A model generated the notes under the pieces. The model was not told the DNA's origin. It was given only the letters and a program-made list of their open reading frames with translations, and made no database searches. Positions 7,695-16,812 of a stretch of 64,000 bases of DNA are shown piece after piece; position 1 is the stretch's first letter, and every line of letters starts with the position of its first letter. Location: positions 3,720,001-3,784,000 of the forward strand of contig NZ_JADBEK010000001.1 of the NCBI RefSeq assembly GCF_014873145.1. The letters run 5' to 3'. The position numbers were made by a program, and so were the translations under genes. This DNA comes from Nonomuraea angiospora. Lineage in GTDB: Bacteria; Actinomycetota; Actinomycetes; Streptosporangiales; Streptosporangiaceae.

Positions 7695-8462
7695 GTGAGC
7701 CTGCCTGTACGTGAACGTTCCCCCCGGCCGGGCGGCGGTCGCCACCGCCGTCCCGTGCCCACGTCCCTGCCGCCGGACGCCCCCATGCTCGTGCTCGCCA
7801 CCCCCGGCGCCACGGCCGGCGTGGCAGAAGAGATCGCGGCCGTGGTACGCGTCGACCACCCCCAGATCGAGGTGCGGCTGACGAGCGTGACCGACCTGGC
7901 GGACTCCCTGCCCTCCGGCCGCGACGCCGTCATCGTGCCCCTGCTCACCTGGGACGATCCGGTCGTCCTGGCTGAGATCGGCAAGGCGGTCGCGGCCAGC
8001 GGCAGCGGCGCCGTCGTCACCGAGGCGCTCGGCCCGCACCCGCTGCTGGCCGAGGCCCTGCACATCAGGCTCGCCGAGCGCGGCCTGGCCAGGGCCGACC
8101 GCGTACGGCTGCTGAACGTCTCCAGCCCCGTGGACGCCGTCATCCTCACCACGGTGGGCGGGGAGCGCGCGGTGCACTCCGTGCAGGCCACGGCGGTGCT
8201 CCTGGCCTCCAGGCTCACGCTGCCGGTCGTCTCGGCCTCGCTCGACAGCGAGCCGGGCGTCGCGATGGCGGCCCAGCGGCTGCGCGCGGCGGGCGCCGAG
8301 CGCCTGGCCATCGCACCCTGCCTGATCGGCCACGAGGCCCCCGCCGGGATCGTCGAGCAGGCCGCCGCCTCGATCAACGCCGGGCACGCGGAGCCGCTCG
8401 GCGCGCACAGCGCCGTCGCCGAGCTTGTCGCCCGCGCTTACGGGAGTCAACTCGCCACTTGA
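7695..8462 (+). CDS. CbiX/sirohydrochlorin-chelatase-like protein, atypical
   Basis: A 255-aa protein with two repeats of the chelatase fold: PMLVLATPGATAGVAEEIAAVV with PSGRDAVIVPLL, then a second half with AERLAIAPCLIGHEAP. This resembles the tandem CbiX-like proteins of actinobacteria, which insert Co or Fe into sirohydrochlorin. The first-strand His of the family (HGS/HGT) is replaced by Pro (ATPGAT), so it may not be catalytic. I chose GTG 7695; a -10-like CATAAA at 7679-7684 lies close upstream, which fits a leaderless or nearly leaderless message. Upstream in-frame codons lack family-like sequence. Confidence 0.65.
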   Translation: MSLPVRERSPRPGGGRHRRPVPTSLPPDAPMLVLATPGATAGVAEEIAAVVRVDHPQIEVRLTSVTDLADSLPSGRDAVIVPLLTWDDPVVLAEIGKAVAASGSGAVVTEALGPHPLLAEALHIRLAERGLARADRVRLLNVSSPVDAVILTTVGGERAVHSVQATAVLLASRLTLPVVSASLDSEPGVAMAAQRLRAAGAERLAIAPCLIGHEAPAGIVEQAAASINAGHAEPLGAHSAVAELVARAYGSQLAT

Positions 8463-8469
8463 CAAGGGC

Positions 8470-8499
8470 TTGTAGAGATCACGGGACTCGCGTTACCGT
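8470..8499 (+). promoter_or_regulatory. Leaderless promoter of the GNAT gene
   Basis: TTGTAG at 8470-8475 and TACCGT at 8494-8499 are 18 bp apart, and the ATG follows the -10 box by 6 nt with no ribosome binding site. This spacing matches leaderless transcription common in actinobacteria. A further TTGACA lies at 8459-8464. Confidence 0.5.
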
Positions 8500-8505
8500 C
8501 GGCGA

Positions 8506-9054
8506 ATGCGGCGGGTGGTCTACAACGGCGAACGGCTCGGCCTCCGTGACGTCACGGAGGCCGACGCGAGCGCGCTGCACGCCGTCTACGGCGACGCCGC
8601 TGCCACGCAGCACATGCCGTTCGCGCCCCGCAGCCTGAGCGAGGTGGCGGGGCTGGTCGCCCAGGCCCTGGAGGCGGCCGCGGCCGAGCCACGCCGGCTC
8701 TACGTGCTGGCCGTGATCGACACGGCCCGCCGCGACGTGATCGGGGTGGCCCGCCTGCACATCGAGGCCGACCACCCGCACAGCGCCGAGATCGGCTTCG
8801 GCCTCCACCCCGACCAGTGGGGGCGCGGGGTCGGCACGGACCTCGTGCGCCTGTTGCTGTCGTTCGGCTTCAAGCAGCTCGGGCTGCACCGCGTCTGGGG
8901 CGCCCGTTCCCCGTCGAACTTACCCGCCCAGCTCGCGATGCTGACCGCCGGGATGGTCGAGGAAGGCCGCATCCGGCACCACGTGCACACGCCGAACGGG
9001 TGGCGCGACTCGATCGTGCACTCGGCGTTACAGGACGAGTGGACCGAACGCTAG
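8506..9054 (+). CDS. GNAT acetyltransferase, RimJ/RimL type
   Basis: A 182-aa protein with the order of the RimJ/RimL subgroup: RLGLRDVTEADASALHAVYGD at the N-terminus, VIGVARLHIEADHPHSAEIGFGLHPDQWGRGVGTDLVRLLLSFGF (acetyl-CoA binding segment with Q/RxxGxG as QWGRGVGT, about residues 104-111), then LGLHRVWGARSPSNLPAQLAMLTAGMVEEG. It would transfer acetyl from acetyl-CoA to an N-terminal amine or a small molecule. The ATG is read from a leaderless-type promoter. It lies alone between the CbiX-like gene and an unknown gene. Confidence 0.85.
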   Translation: MRRVVYNGERLGLRDVTEADASALHAVYGDAAATQHMPFAPRSLSEVAGLVAQALEAAAAEPRRLYVLAVIDTARRDVIGVARLHIEADHPHSAEIGFGLHPDQWGRGVGTDLVRLLLSFGFKQLGLHRVWGARSPSNLPAQLAMLTAGMVEEGRIRHHVHTPNGWRDSIVHSALQDEWTER

Positions 9055-9130
9055 AGCCACGGGGAGTGGCGTGAGCCGGGATTGTCGGTCGCGGGTCCTA
9101 CGATGAGCCTCCTCACGGAGGGATTGTCCA

Positions 9131-9586
9131 ATGCTCGACGCGCTGATCGTGCCCCTGTTCGTCACCACGGACCTGCCGCCCGAGTCGGAGCTGGCCGAGT
9201 TCGGGGAGTTGCTCGCCGAGACGGCGCGCGTGCTGCGCCACGAGGGCGACGACTACGAGGCGTTCCTCGCGGGCAAGGTGTTCTGGCTGGACCGTCCCGT
9301 GCTGCCCGAGCAGCGCCCGGCGGCCGAGGCGGAGCTGCGCTTCGCGGGCATGCTGGGCTATCTTGCCGCCTCCGGTCCCGGGCACACGTCGCGTGACGTG
9401 GTCGGCGACGTGCGCCGGGCGATCGGCGAGGCCGTCACCGGCCGCTACGGCGACGTGGGGGTCGCCCCGGCCGTGTTCGCGATCCGCGACCAGGACGTCC
9501 GCGAGCGCACCCCCGACTCCGCCCTCTCCTTCGACACCCGCGACGCCACCCCCGAGCTGGTGAGCGCGACCAGGACCTACCTCTAG
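9131..9586 (+). CDS. Conserved-looking hypothetical protein
   Basis: A 151-aa soluble, acidic protein that I do not recognise. It has an N-terminal helical half (ESELAEFGELLAETARVLRHEGDDYEAFLAGKVFWLDR) and a C-terminal half ending ATPELVSATRTYL. No signal peptide, membrane segment or metal motif is visible. GGAGG lies 9 nt before ATG 9131 and codon use is normal for the window, so the gene is real. It is followed at once by a hairpin and then by the convergent giant CHAT gene. Confidence 0.7.
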   Translation: MLDALIVPLFVTTDLPPESELAEFGELLAETARVLRHEGDDYEAFLAGKVFWLDRPVLPEQRPAAEAELRFAGMLGYLAASGPGHTSRDVVGDVRRAIGEAVTGRYGDVGVAPAVFAIRDQDVRERTPDSALSFDTRDATPELVSATRTYL

Positions 9587-9606
9587 CGGGGCGGGGCGCG
9601 CCCCGC
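9586..9606. terminator. GC-rich hairpin after the hypothetical gene
   Basis: GCGGGGC (9586-9592) and GCCCCGC (9600-9606) form a 7-bp stem that begins at the stop codon. An overlapping 14-bp palindrome CGGGGCGCGCCCCG occupies 9592-9605. The rest of the gap to 9763 shows only a short GTGATC/GATCAC dyad near 9690. Confidence 0.5.
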
Positions 9607-9763
9607 CGGGCCGCCGTCGCGCGACACGGCCGCGAGCTGACGACGAGGAGGTCCTCGCATCGCCGCGATCTGCTTCAGGCCGGTGATCGGCCGGATCACG
9701 TACGGGGACGCCGGCTCCTCGCGTTCTGCTGCGTCCCACCGCACGGGCCGGCTCGCCCGCTCG

Positions 9764-12700
9764 TCAGGAGGGCAGGCCCACCAGGACGTACGGGGCCCAC
9801 AGGTCGGGCTCGGCGGGGCCGTAGAGGTCGCGCAGCTCCAGTACGGCCTCCCGCAGCGCCCGCGCCGGAGCCAGGCCGGAACGCAGCCTGGTGTGGACGT
9901 CGCGCAGCAGGGCCCTGGTGACCTCGTCGGAGGCCGGCCAGAGCGGGAGGAGCACGGACCTCGCGCCCGCGTGGAGGAACGCGTGGGCCAGGGCGGCCAC
10001 GTCCTCACCGCCGCCCGGCGCGGGGTCGCGTTCGTGGGAGCCGAGGACGACGAGCCGGGCGTTCACGGCCATGCTCATGAGCCGCCTGCCGGTCAGGAGG
10101 CCGTCGGCGAGCCCGACGCCTGAGCCGAACGGGTCGTCCGGGTCGAACACGCCCGGGCACGACAGCTGCACCACGTCCCAGGTGCCGGGGAGCCGGGTCG
10201 CGGTGGCGTCCGGGCCGGTGCGGGACGGGACACCCAGCAGAACGCCGGCGTCCCGCGCCGCCGCGCCGAGCGCGCCCCCGACCTCGGTCCCCGCCACGCC
10301 TTCGGGCACGACCTGCGCCTCCGGCTGGCCAGGTACAGCCCGCGCCTCCGGCCCGCTTCCGGGGACGGCCCGCACCTCCGGCCCGCCCTCAGACACCCCC
10401 CGCGCCTCCGGCCCGCCCCCGGGCATCGCCCGCGCTTCCGGCCCGCTTCTGGGGGCGGCCCGGGTCTCTGGCTGGCCTTCGGGCACGGTCGGGGCCCCCG
10501 GGGTGTACCCGAGCACCAGCGACCGGGTGCCCGTCGTGGGGCCCCGCGCGATGAGGCGGGTCAGGGCGGCGACGGAGGGGGCGTAGGTCACGAGGGCGCG
10601 TTCGAGGAGCGAGCGGCCGTTCGGGGCCAGCGCGTGGAGCGGGACCCGGTGCAGCTCGGCGTGCGGGACCAGGTAGAGGTGGTCCAGGTCGTCGCCGAGC
10701 GCGTCGAGGGCGTCCGACAGCAGGAGGTCGGCCAGGCGGCGCCAGACGGCCGCGCGGTGGCGGCGCGCCTCGATGTCCAGCAGCCCAGGACGGCGGCCGA
10801 CCGTGGTGGCGGTGAATTCGGCCAGCAGGTCGTGGCCGACGGTGGTGGGGAAGGCGCGCGGCTCGGGCCAGCCGGTGCGGTGGGCGAACACCGTCACGCC
10901 CTCCTCACCGACGTGGAAGCCGACCACGGCGATCCCGCTGCCGGGCCGGCCTTCGGAGGTGACGAGGGCGTCGAGGTGGAGCTGGTCGAGCGGCGGGTCG
11001 CGGTGCAGGGCGACGTAGTCGGGGGCGAGCGGTTCCATCCGCCGCCACAGCGCCTCCACCTCGGCCTCGGCGGTACGGGCGCGTCCGAGCAGCGTCGCGG
11101 CTTCCGACGGGTCCCGGGTGTTCCGGGCGGCCGCCTGGAGCGTGCGCATGGTGTCGAGTCCTCGCCGCTCCGCCTCCACGAGCTCGGCGGGCACGCCGTC
11201 GGGCACCGGCCAGCGCCGATGGCTGAGGTCAGCGGCAGTGGGCCGGTCCTCGACCGTCCAGGGCCAGGACTCGTCACCCGGACGGGTTGGCTCGGACCAG
11301 GCCTCTCCACCACTTCCGGCCGCCCCGAACCAGTGGTCATCACCGTCCTCCACCGGCCCGGACCAGCGGCCGCCACCATCCTCCGGCATCCCGGACCAGC
11401 GGTCGGCACCACCCTCCACCGGCCCGGACCAGCGGCCGCCACCACCCCCCGGCATCCCGGACCAGCGGTCGGCACCACCCTCCACCGGCTCCGACCAGCG
11501 GCCGCCACCACCCCCCGGCACGGGCCAGCGGCCATCGCCACCTCCCGAGATGCCGGACCAGCGGCCGCCACCGCCCGCCTGCCCTGGGCCATCGCGGTGG
11601 CCGAGGTGGGTGGTCAGGGTGGTGGACTTGGCGTGCTCCAGGTGCCGCCAGGCGGTCAGGCCGCGGCCCAGGCGTACCGCGAGCCGGATCGCGCGGTCGC
11701 GGCCGGAGGTGTGGCCCAGTTCGCAGGCCCGTTCGGCGTCGGCGAGCGCGCTCGGCAGGTCGCCCAGCCGCTCGGCGGCGACGGAGCGGTTGTGCAGGGC
11801 GATCCCCAGCTCCAGCTCGTGTCCGAGCTCCTCCAGCAGCTCGATCGCCTCCGACAGGTGCCGATGGGCGCGGGCGTACGAGGAGGTGGTCACGTACAGC
11901 GCGCCGAGCCGGCCGCGGGCGAGCGCCTCCCCTGGGCGGTACCCGATCTCCTGGGCCAGGGCCGCGGCCTCCGCCAGGTCGACCTCGGCGCGGGAGGAGT
12001 CCTCGAGGCGGGCGAGCAGGATGAGCGCCAGGACCACGCCGCGGGTGCGGCCGCGGGCGTGTTCGATGTCAAGGGCCCTCTCGGCGAAGAGCCGGGCCTG
12101 GTCCGTCGAGCCCCGCAGCGCGCAGACCAGGCTCAGGTCGGCGTAGCTGTCGGCGAGGTCCGTCCGGGAGCCGGCTTCCTCCACGATCGCGATGGACTGC
12201 CGGTAGAGGGCCTCGGCCTCCGCCAGCTCGCCCAGCTTGAGGTGGAGCGCGCCCCGCCCGGCCAGCAACGGGGCCCGCAGCGGGCGCCAGACCGGCGAGG
12301 ACAGCAGTTCGAGCCCCTCGTCGAAGGCCCGTGCGGCCTCCGCCCAGCGGGCCTGGTCGGCGCGTACGCGACCGAGCAGGTCGAGCGCCTGGACGAGGTC
12401 CGCGGGGAGCGCGGCGTCCGAGTCGCGGGCCAGCGCGACCGCCTCGCTGAGGCGATCGGCGGCCTCGTCCAGGCGGCCCAGGGCCCGGGACGCCGCGCCG
12501 AGGTTGCGCAGGTGGTCGATCACGAGGGCGTCGCGCAGCTCGTAACCTCGGGCGGCGTACGCGTGGGCGGCCTCCGGGTCCCCGAGCGCCCGGCAGAAGG
12601 AGGAGAGCTTGACCAGCAGGAACGAGTGGTAGTCGGAGGCGAGGGGACGGCCGCTCACGGGGTTCGCGGCGAGCGTCTGCTCGGCGAGGGCGCGGGCGGT

Positions 12701-15700
12701 CTCCAGGTCGCCGGCGGCCTCCGCCTCCTCGATGCGGAGCCAGGTCTCCAGCCGCTCGGCCCGGTCGCCGTCCGCCGCCCTGATCGCCTGGTTCAGGGTC
12801 GCGTGGCCGCGGGTCGCCTCGCCGAGCGTGAGCTGGATGCGGGCCAGCCGCGACAGCAGCTCCGCGTCCAGGCCCCCGCCCATGACCGCGATGAGCTCGA
12901 ACGCTCCGCTGAACTGCGCGGAGTCGCCCCGCTCCCCCGAACTGCTGCCCTGCTCCCCGGCGCCGCCGCGCTTCCCCGAGCCGCCGGACGACGCCGGGGC
13001 CAAAGGCGCGGGCGGGTCGAGGGGTGTCGGCGGATCGAGGGATGCCGGCGGGTCGAGGGGCGCCGCCCGGTCGAAGGGCGCCGCCCGGTCAAAAGGTGCC
13101 GCCCGGTCAAAAGGTGCCGGCGCATCAAGGGGTGCTGGCCGGTCGAAGGGCGCGGGTCGGTCAAAAGGTGCCGGCGCGTCAAGAGGTGCGGGCCGGTTGA
13201 AGAGGGCGGGCCGATCGAGGGGTGGGTCGAGGGGGGTGGGCGGGTCGAGGGGTGCCCGGTCGAAGGGCGCGGATCGGCCAAAAGGTGCCGGCGCGTCAAG
13301 GGGGGCGAGCCGGTCGAAGGGTGCCGGCCGGTCGAAGGGTGCCGGCCGGTCGAAGGGTGCCGGCCGGTCGAAGGGTGCCGGCCGGTCGAAGGGTGCCGGC
13401 CGGTCGAGGGGTGTGGGGCGGTCGAAGGGTGTGGGGCGGTTGGCGAGCGTGGGTGGTGGTGGGGTGAGGGTGGAGAGGCCGGCTTCGAGGGCGGCTCGGG
13501 CGCGGCGGAACTCGCCGCGTTCCTCCAGCGCGAAGCCGAGCTTGATCGAGGTGAGTGCCGCCAGCCGGGGCTGCTCACCGGCGTGGAACCCGGCCACCGC
13601 CAGCTCCAGCGCCTCCACCTGCGCGTCCAGGTCCCCGGTACGGGCCGCCAGCGCGGCCAGCCGGTCGCGGACGACGGCCTCCTTGAGCGGGTCTCCGGCG
13701 GACAGCCCGAGGGCCGCGTTCAGCCGTTCCGCCGCCTCGTCCCACGAGCCGAGCCGCAGGTCCAGCGCCACCCGCCCCAGTAAGGCGACGAGGACGGCCC
13801 CCACGTCACCCTCCGTGGCGGCCAGCTCCAGCGCCCGCTCCAGGTCGGCCGGCGCCTCGTCGTAGCGGTCGAGGGCGGTCAGGCAGGAGGCGCGCATGGT
13901 CAGCGCGGACGCCTCCTTGACCGGGGCGCGCAACCTGGCGAACGCCTCCGCCGCCGCCCCGAACTCCTCCAGCGCCCGCCCGTGATCCCCCTCCGCGTAC
14001 GAGAGCGCGCCCAGGTTGTAGCGCGCCGAGGCGGCCCCGTCGTAGTGGCCGAGCGACTCGTACTCGCGCTCGGCCAGCCCGAAGGCCGTCCGGGCGCCGT
14101 CGGCGTCGCCGCGGCCACGGCGGCGACCCGCGATGCGGTACCACTCGTCGGCGGGCTCGCGCCGCTCGCCCCTGCGCCGCACGATCTCCACCAGCCGGGT
14201 CTCACAGGCGGCGGCCTGCCCGGGGTGGCCGCGCTCCACCAGCAGGACGGCGTGCGCGTCGAGCGCCCGGCACGCCTCCTCCCACGCCCCGGCGGCCTCC
14301 AGCTCGATGGCGCAGGCGGCCATGCGTTCCGCGGCCGCGGTGAGGTCGTCCTGGTCGAGGGCCGCCCGGGCGGCGTAGACGAGCGCCATGGCGGCCGGCA
14401 CGCTCTCGCCCAGCTCCCGATAGAGCTCACGGGCCTGGACCGCGCAGGCCACGGCGCCGTCCGGGTCGCCGGCGGCCAGGAACGCCTCGGCCGCGTGCCC
14501 CTGCTGGGCCGCCTCCTCCGCCGCCAGCCCGGCGCTCTCGCACAGGGCGATGGCGCGGTGGTGGTGTTCGAGGGCGCGGACGGGGTCGCCGGCTCGCAGC
14601 AGCACGACGCCCATGTTGCCGAGCTGGAGGGCCTCGGAGCGGACCTCGCCCAGCGAGCCGTAGACGGCCGCCGACCGCGCGAACGACTCCAGCGCCAGGC
14701 CCAGCTCGCCCAGCTCCTGGTACGCGCGCCCCTGCTCGGCCAGCGCGTACGCCATCCGAGCCCCCTCCTCGGAGCCGAAGCCGGAGCCGGAACCGGAACC
14801 GGAGCCGAGCCCGGAGCCCAAGCCTGAGCCTGAGCCGAGCCCAGAGCCGGAGCCGAACGTGTCCGCCGCGCGCCCCAGCACGGCGCCGGCCACCCGCAGC
14901 CGCCCGAGCGAGGCCAGCCGCAGCCCGCACTCCAGCAGGAACTCGCCGGGCGAGCCGGCCTGCCGCTCGGCGTAACGCAGCAGCTCGACCGTGACCTCGT
15001 CGTCCCGCGCGGCCAGCGCCAGCTCGGTCGCGGCCCCCGCGAGCCGCTCGTCCGGCGGCGGTGTCCCGTCGAGGGCCGCGCCGAGCTGCGACAGCAGCTC
15101 CGGGTCGCCTTCCCGGGCGAGTTCGAGCACCTCCCCCAGGTCCCCGGGGTCGCCCTGCGCCGAGAAGCGCGCCAGCAGCGCCCCGCACAGCACCCGCCGC
15201 GCGGGCGCCGGGTCCTGGCCGGACTTCACGGCCAGCTCCAGGCCCTGGCGCGCGGACGCCACCGCCTCCCGCAGGTCCTCCGCCCGTCCCGAGTGCGCGG
15301 CCCTCCAGCGCAGCACCTCCGAGACGAGCCCGTACGCCTCCGCCCGCGGCGGCAACAGCTCACCGGCCGCCAGCGCCTCCCGTAACGCGGCGATCGCCTC
15401 GTCGGCGTGCCCGGCGTCGAGGTCGAGCCTGAGCGCCTGGCCGAGCAGCATCAGGACCCTGGGCCTGGCCGGATCCCGCTCCCCGTGGGCCGCCAGCGCC
15501 GCCCGCGCGGCCGCGATCGGCTCCCCGGGGTCCCCGCCGGTCACCACGGCCCGCCTGAGCAGCGCGTTCGCCAGGTTGGCGAGCAGCCTGGCGCGGTCGG
15601 GGTGGCCACGCGGAGCCTGGCCGGCCGCCTCGCGCATGACCTCGATGGCGGTCTCCAGGTCGTCGGAGTCGCCGGTGACGCCGTACCGGTTCCAGCGGCG

Positions 15701-16732
15701 GTCTCCCAGCAGCCCGAGCCGCACGACGGGGTCGGTGCCGAGCCCGCGCGCCGTCTCGCCGGGCGTCAGGTGCAGGGCCTCCAGCATCTCCGTCCCGGCC
15801 TCGAGCGAGCGCTCGTCCCCCGTGACGACGAACCATTCGACCAGCCCGGCCGCGTACGGCGCCAGCACGCCGGGATGGGCCCACTTCTCGTGCCAGAAGT
15901 CCAGCGCGCACTGCCCGGCCCGGATGAACGCCAGCAGGTCGCGGTCGGCGTACGACCCGGCCGCGCGCGCCCAGGTGAGCTCGACCAGCGCCAGCAGCGC
16001 CCGCGACCGGTCCTGCCCGGTCGGCGGCGCCTGCGCGGCCGTCACGTAGGCCGTGGCCAGCTCCTCGTCGCCGAACGCCGCCAGCCCGAGCGCCGTGCCC
16101 AGCTCGTCCACGTGCGCCGGCTCGGCCAGCGCCGCCCTGAACAGCACGTGTACGGCGTCGTCGACGACCTCCAGCTCCCCCGTCGCCCCGAACAGCCGCA
16201 CCAGCCCGTCGCCGAGCAGCGCCAGCGCGCCGGGCGCCCAGGCGGGGGCGGGAGAGCGCGCCGACTCCCGCAGCAGCAGCTCGCCGAGCCGGTCGGCCAC
16301 CTCCGGCGTGGGCCGCGCCATCGCGCGCCGCACGAGGGCGTGGATCAGCAGTTCCACATGCGGGTACGCCGCCGGGTCCACGTGCTGGAACACCTCTTCG
16401 ACGAGCCCCGCCCACGTGCCGGCCGAGTCGCCGGGGGGCACGTTCGAGCCGCGCAGCCGCTCCGGCAGCCGCGCCGGATCGACCACGGCCACGGCGGCGA
16501 AGTAGGTGCCCGCCACCGCCGCGTCCTGCGCGAAGCGCTGGTCCAGCCGGTAGCGGGCCAGGTGGAGCATGCCGATCAGGCGCCAGGTGACGGCGTCGGT
16601 CCGGTCGCCGGCGCACGCCCGCATCGCCTGCTCGGCCTCGACCAGCGCCGCGGGATCCCAGATCAGCTCGGGATCCGCGGTCTGCTCGAACCGCTCGATG
16701 CGGGCGGCCAGCGCCCGAGCCGGTTCGGTCAT
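9764..16732 (-). CDS. Giant TPR-CHAT protein, catalytic Cys apparently missing
   Basis: A protein of about 2,322 aa. Residues about 1-1090 and 1260-1720 are alpha-helical tetratricopeptide-like repeats (many ALESFARSAAVYGSLGEV / RAHRHLSEAIELLEELG units). The last 420 residues form a CHAT (caspase/separase-like) domain with LYLVPHAELHRVPLHAL near residue 2,020. Where active CHAT proteases have SACxTG, this one reads VVLGSHERDP (near residue 2,230), so the nucleophile Cys is gone. Four low-complexity inserts interrupt it: Gly-Ser (about 627-657), Pro-Phe-Asp-Arg (about 1095-1245), Arg-Trp-Ser-Gly (about 1715-1815) and Glu-Ala-Arg-Pro (about 2085-2155). It may act as a scaffold or sensor rather than a protease. 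ATG 16732 has GGTGAGAG upstream; GTG 16738 is also possible. Confidence 0.85.
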   Translation of the reverse strand: MTEPARALAARIERFEQTADPELIWDPAALVEAEQAMRACAGDRTDAVTWRLIGMLHLARYRLDQRFAQDAAVAGTYFAAVAVVDPARLPERLRGSNVPPGDSAGTWAGLVEEVFQHVDPAAYPHVELLIHALVRRAMARPTPEVADRLGELLLRESARSPAPAWAPGALALLGDGLVRLFGATGELEVVDDAVHVLFRAALAEPAHVDELGTALGLAAFGDEELATAYVTAAQAPPTGQDRSRALLALVELTWARAAGSYADRDLLAFIRAGQCALDFWHEKWAHPGVLAPYAAGLVEWFVVTGDERSLEAGTEMLEALHLTPGETARGLGTDPVVRLGLLGDRRWNRYGVTGDSDDLETAIEVMREAAGQAPRGHPDRARLLANLANALLRRAVVTGGDPGEPIAAARAALAAHGERDPARPRVLMLLGQALRLDLDAGHADEAIAALREALAAGELLPPRAEAYGLVSEVLRWRAAHSGRAEDLREAVASARQGLELAVKSGQDPAPARRVLCGALLARFSAQGDPGDLGEVLELAREGDPELLSQLGAALDGTPPPDERLAGAATELALAARDDEVTVELLRYAERQAGSPGEFLLECGLRLASLGRLRVAGAVLGRAADTFGSGSGLGSGSGLGSGLGSGSGSGSGFGSEEGARMAYALAEQGRAYQELGELGLALESFARSAAVYGSLGEVRSEALQLGNMGVVLLRAGDPVRALEHHHRAIALCESAGLAAEEAAQQGHAAEAFLAAGDPDGAVACAVQARELYRELGESVPAAMALVYAARAALDQDDLTAAAERMAACAIELEAAGAWEEACRALDAHAVLLVERGHPGQAAACETRLVEIVRRRGERREPADEWYRIAGRRRGRGDADGARTAFGLAEREYESLGHYDGAASARYNLGALSYAEGDHGRALEEFGAAAEAFARLRAPVKEASALTMRASCLTALDRYDEAPADLERALELAATEGDVGAVLVALLGRVALDLRLGSWDEAAERLNAALGLSAGDPLKEAVVRDRLAALAARTGDLDAQVEALELAVAGFHAGEQPRLAALTSIKLGFALEERGEFRRARAALEAGLSTLTPPPPTLANRPTPFDRPTPLDRPAPFDRPAPFDRPAPFDRPAPFDRPAPFDRLAPLDAPAPFGRSAPFDRAPLDPPTPLDPPLDRPALFNRPAPLDAPAPFDRPAPFDRPAPLDAPAPFDRAAPFDRAAPFDRAAPLDPPASLDPPTPLDPPAPLAPASSGGSGKRGGAGEQGSSSGERGDSAQFSGAFELIAVMGGGLDAELLSRLARIQLTLGEATRGHATLNQAIRAADGDRAERLETWLRIEEAEAAGDLETARALAEQTLAANPVSGRPLASDYHSFLLVKLSSFCRALGDPEAAHAYAARGYELRDALVIDHLRNLGAASRALGRLDEAADRLSEAVALARDSDAALPADLVQALDLLGRVRADQARWAEAARAFDEGLELLSSPVWRPLRAPLLAGRGALHLKLGELAEAEALYRQSIAIVEEAGSRTDLADSYADLSLVCALRGSTDQARLFAERALDIEHARGRTRGVVLALILLARLEDSSRAEVDLAEAAALAQEIGYRPGEALARGRLGALYVTTSSYARAHRHLSEAIELLEELGHELELGIALHNRSVAAERLGDLPSALADAERACELGHTSGRDRAIRLAVRLGRGLTAWRHLEHAKSTTLTTHLGHRDGPGQAGGGGRWSGISGGGDGRWPVPGGGGGRWSEPVEGGADRWSGMPGGGGGRWSGPVEGGADRWSGMPEDGGGRWSGPVEDGDDHWFGAAGSGGEAWSEPTRPGDESWPWTVEDRPTAADLSHRRWPVPDGVPAELVEAERRGLDTMRTLQAAARNTRDPSEAATLLGRARTAEAEVEALWRRMEPLAPDYVALHRDPPLDQLHLDALVTSEGRPGSGIAVVGFHVGEEGVTVFAHRTGWPEPRAFPTTVGHDLLAEFTATTVGRRPGLLDIEARRHRAAVWRRLADLLLSDALDALGDDLDHLYLVPHAELHRVPLHALAPNGRSLLERALVTYAPSVAALTRLIARGPTTGTRSLVLGYTPGAPTVPEGQPETRAAPRSGPEARAMPGGGPEARGVSEGGPEVRAVPGSGPEARAVPGQPEAQVVPEGVAGTEVGGALGAAARDAGVLLGVPSRTGPDATATRLPGTWDVVQLSCPGVFDPDDPFGSGVGLADGLLTGRRLMSMAVNARLVVLGSHERDPAPGGGEDVAALAHAFLHAGARSVLLPLWPASDEVTRALLRDVHTRLRSGLAPARALREAVLELRDLYGPAEPDLWAPYVLVGLPS
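13000..13450 (-). repeat. 18-bp tandem repeats encoding PAPFDR in the CHAT gene
   Basis: The unit GTGCCGGCCGGTCGAAGG (plus strand) repeats perfectly at 13321-13338, 13339-13356, 13357-13374 and 13375-13392, with a fifth copy at 13393-13410 carrying one change. Degenerate copies extend over the whole interval. It encodes a (PAPFDR)n linker of about 150 residues between two TPR blocks. Perfect copies suggest recent expansion. Confidence 0.85.
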
Positions 16733-16812
16733 GGGCACAGGCTCTCACCGGCGTGCGCGCCCGTACAGAACCGTGCCGTTGACCTCCACATCGCCCCGTA
16801 CGGTATCGCTCT

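Noticed and set aside
10634..13783. Open plus-strand frame of over 1,000 codons opposite the CHAT gene
   Set aside because: Arg/Gly/Val-rich translation without domain, start signal or normal codon bias; it is a by-product of high GC in the opposite strand.
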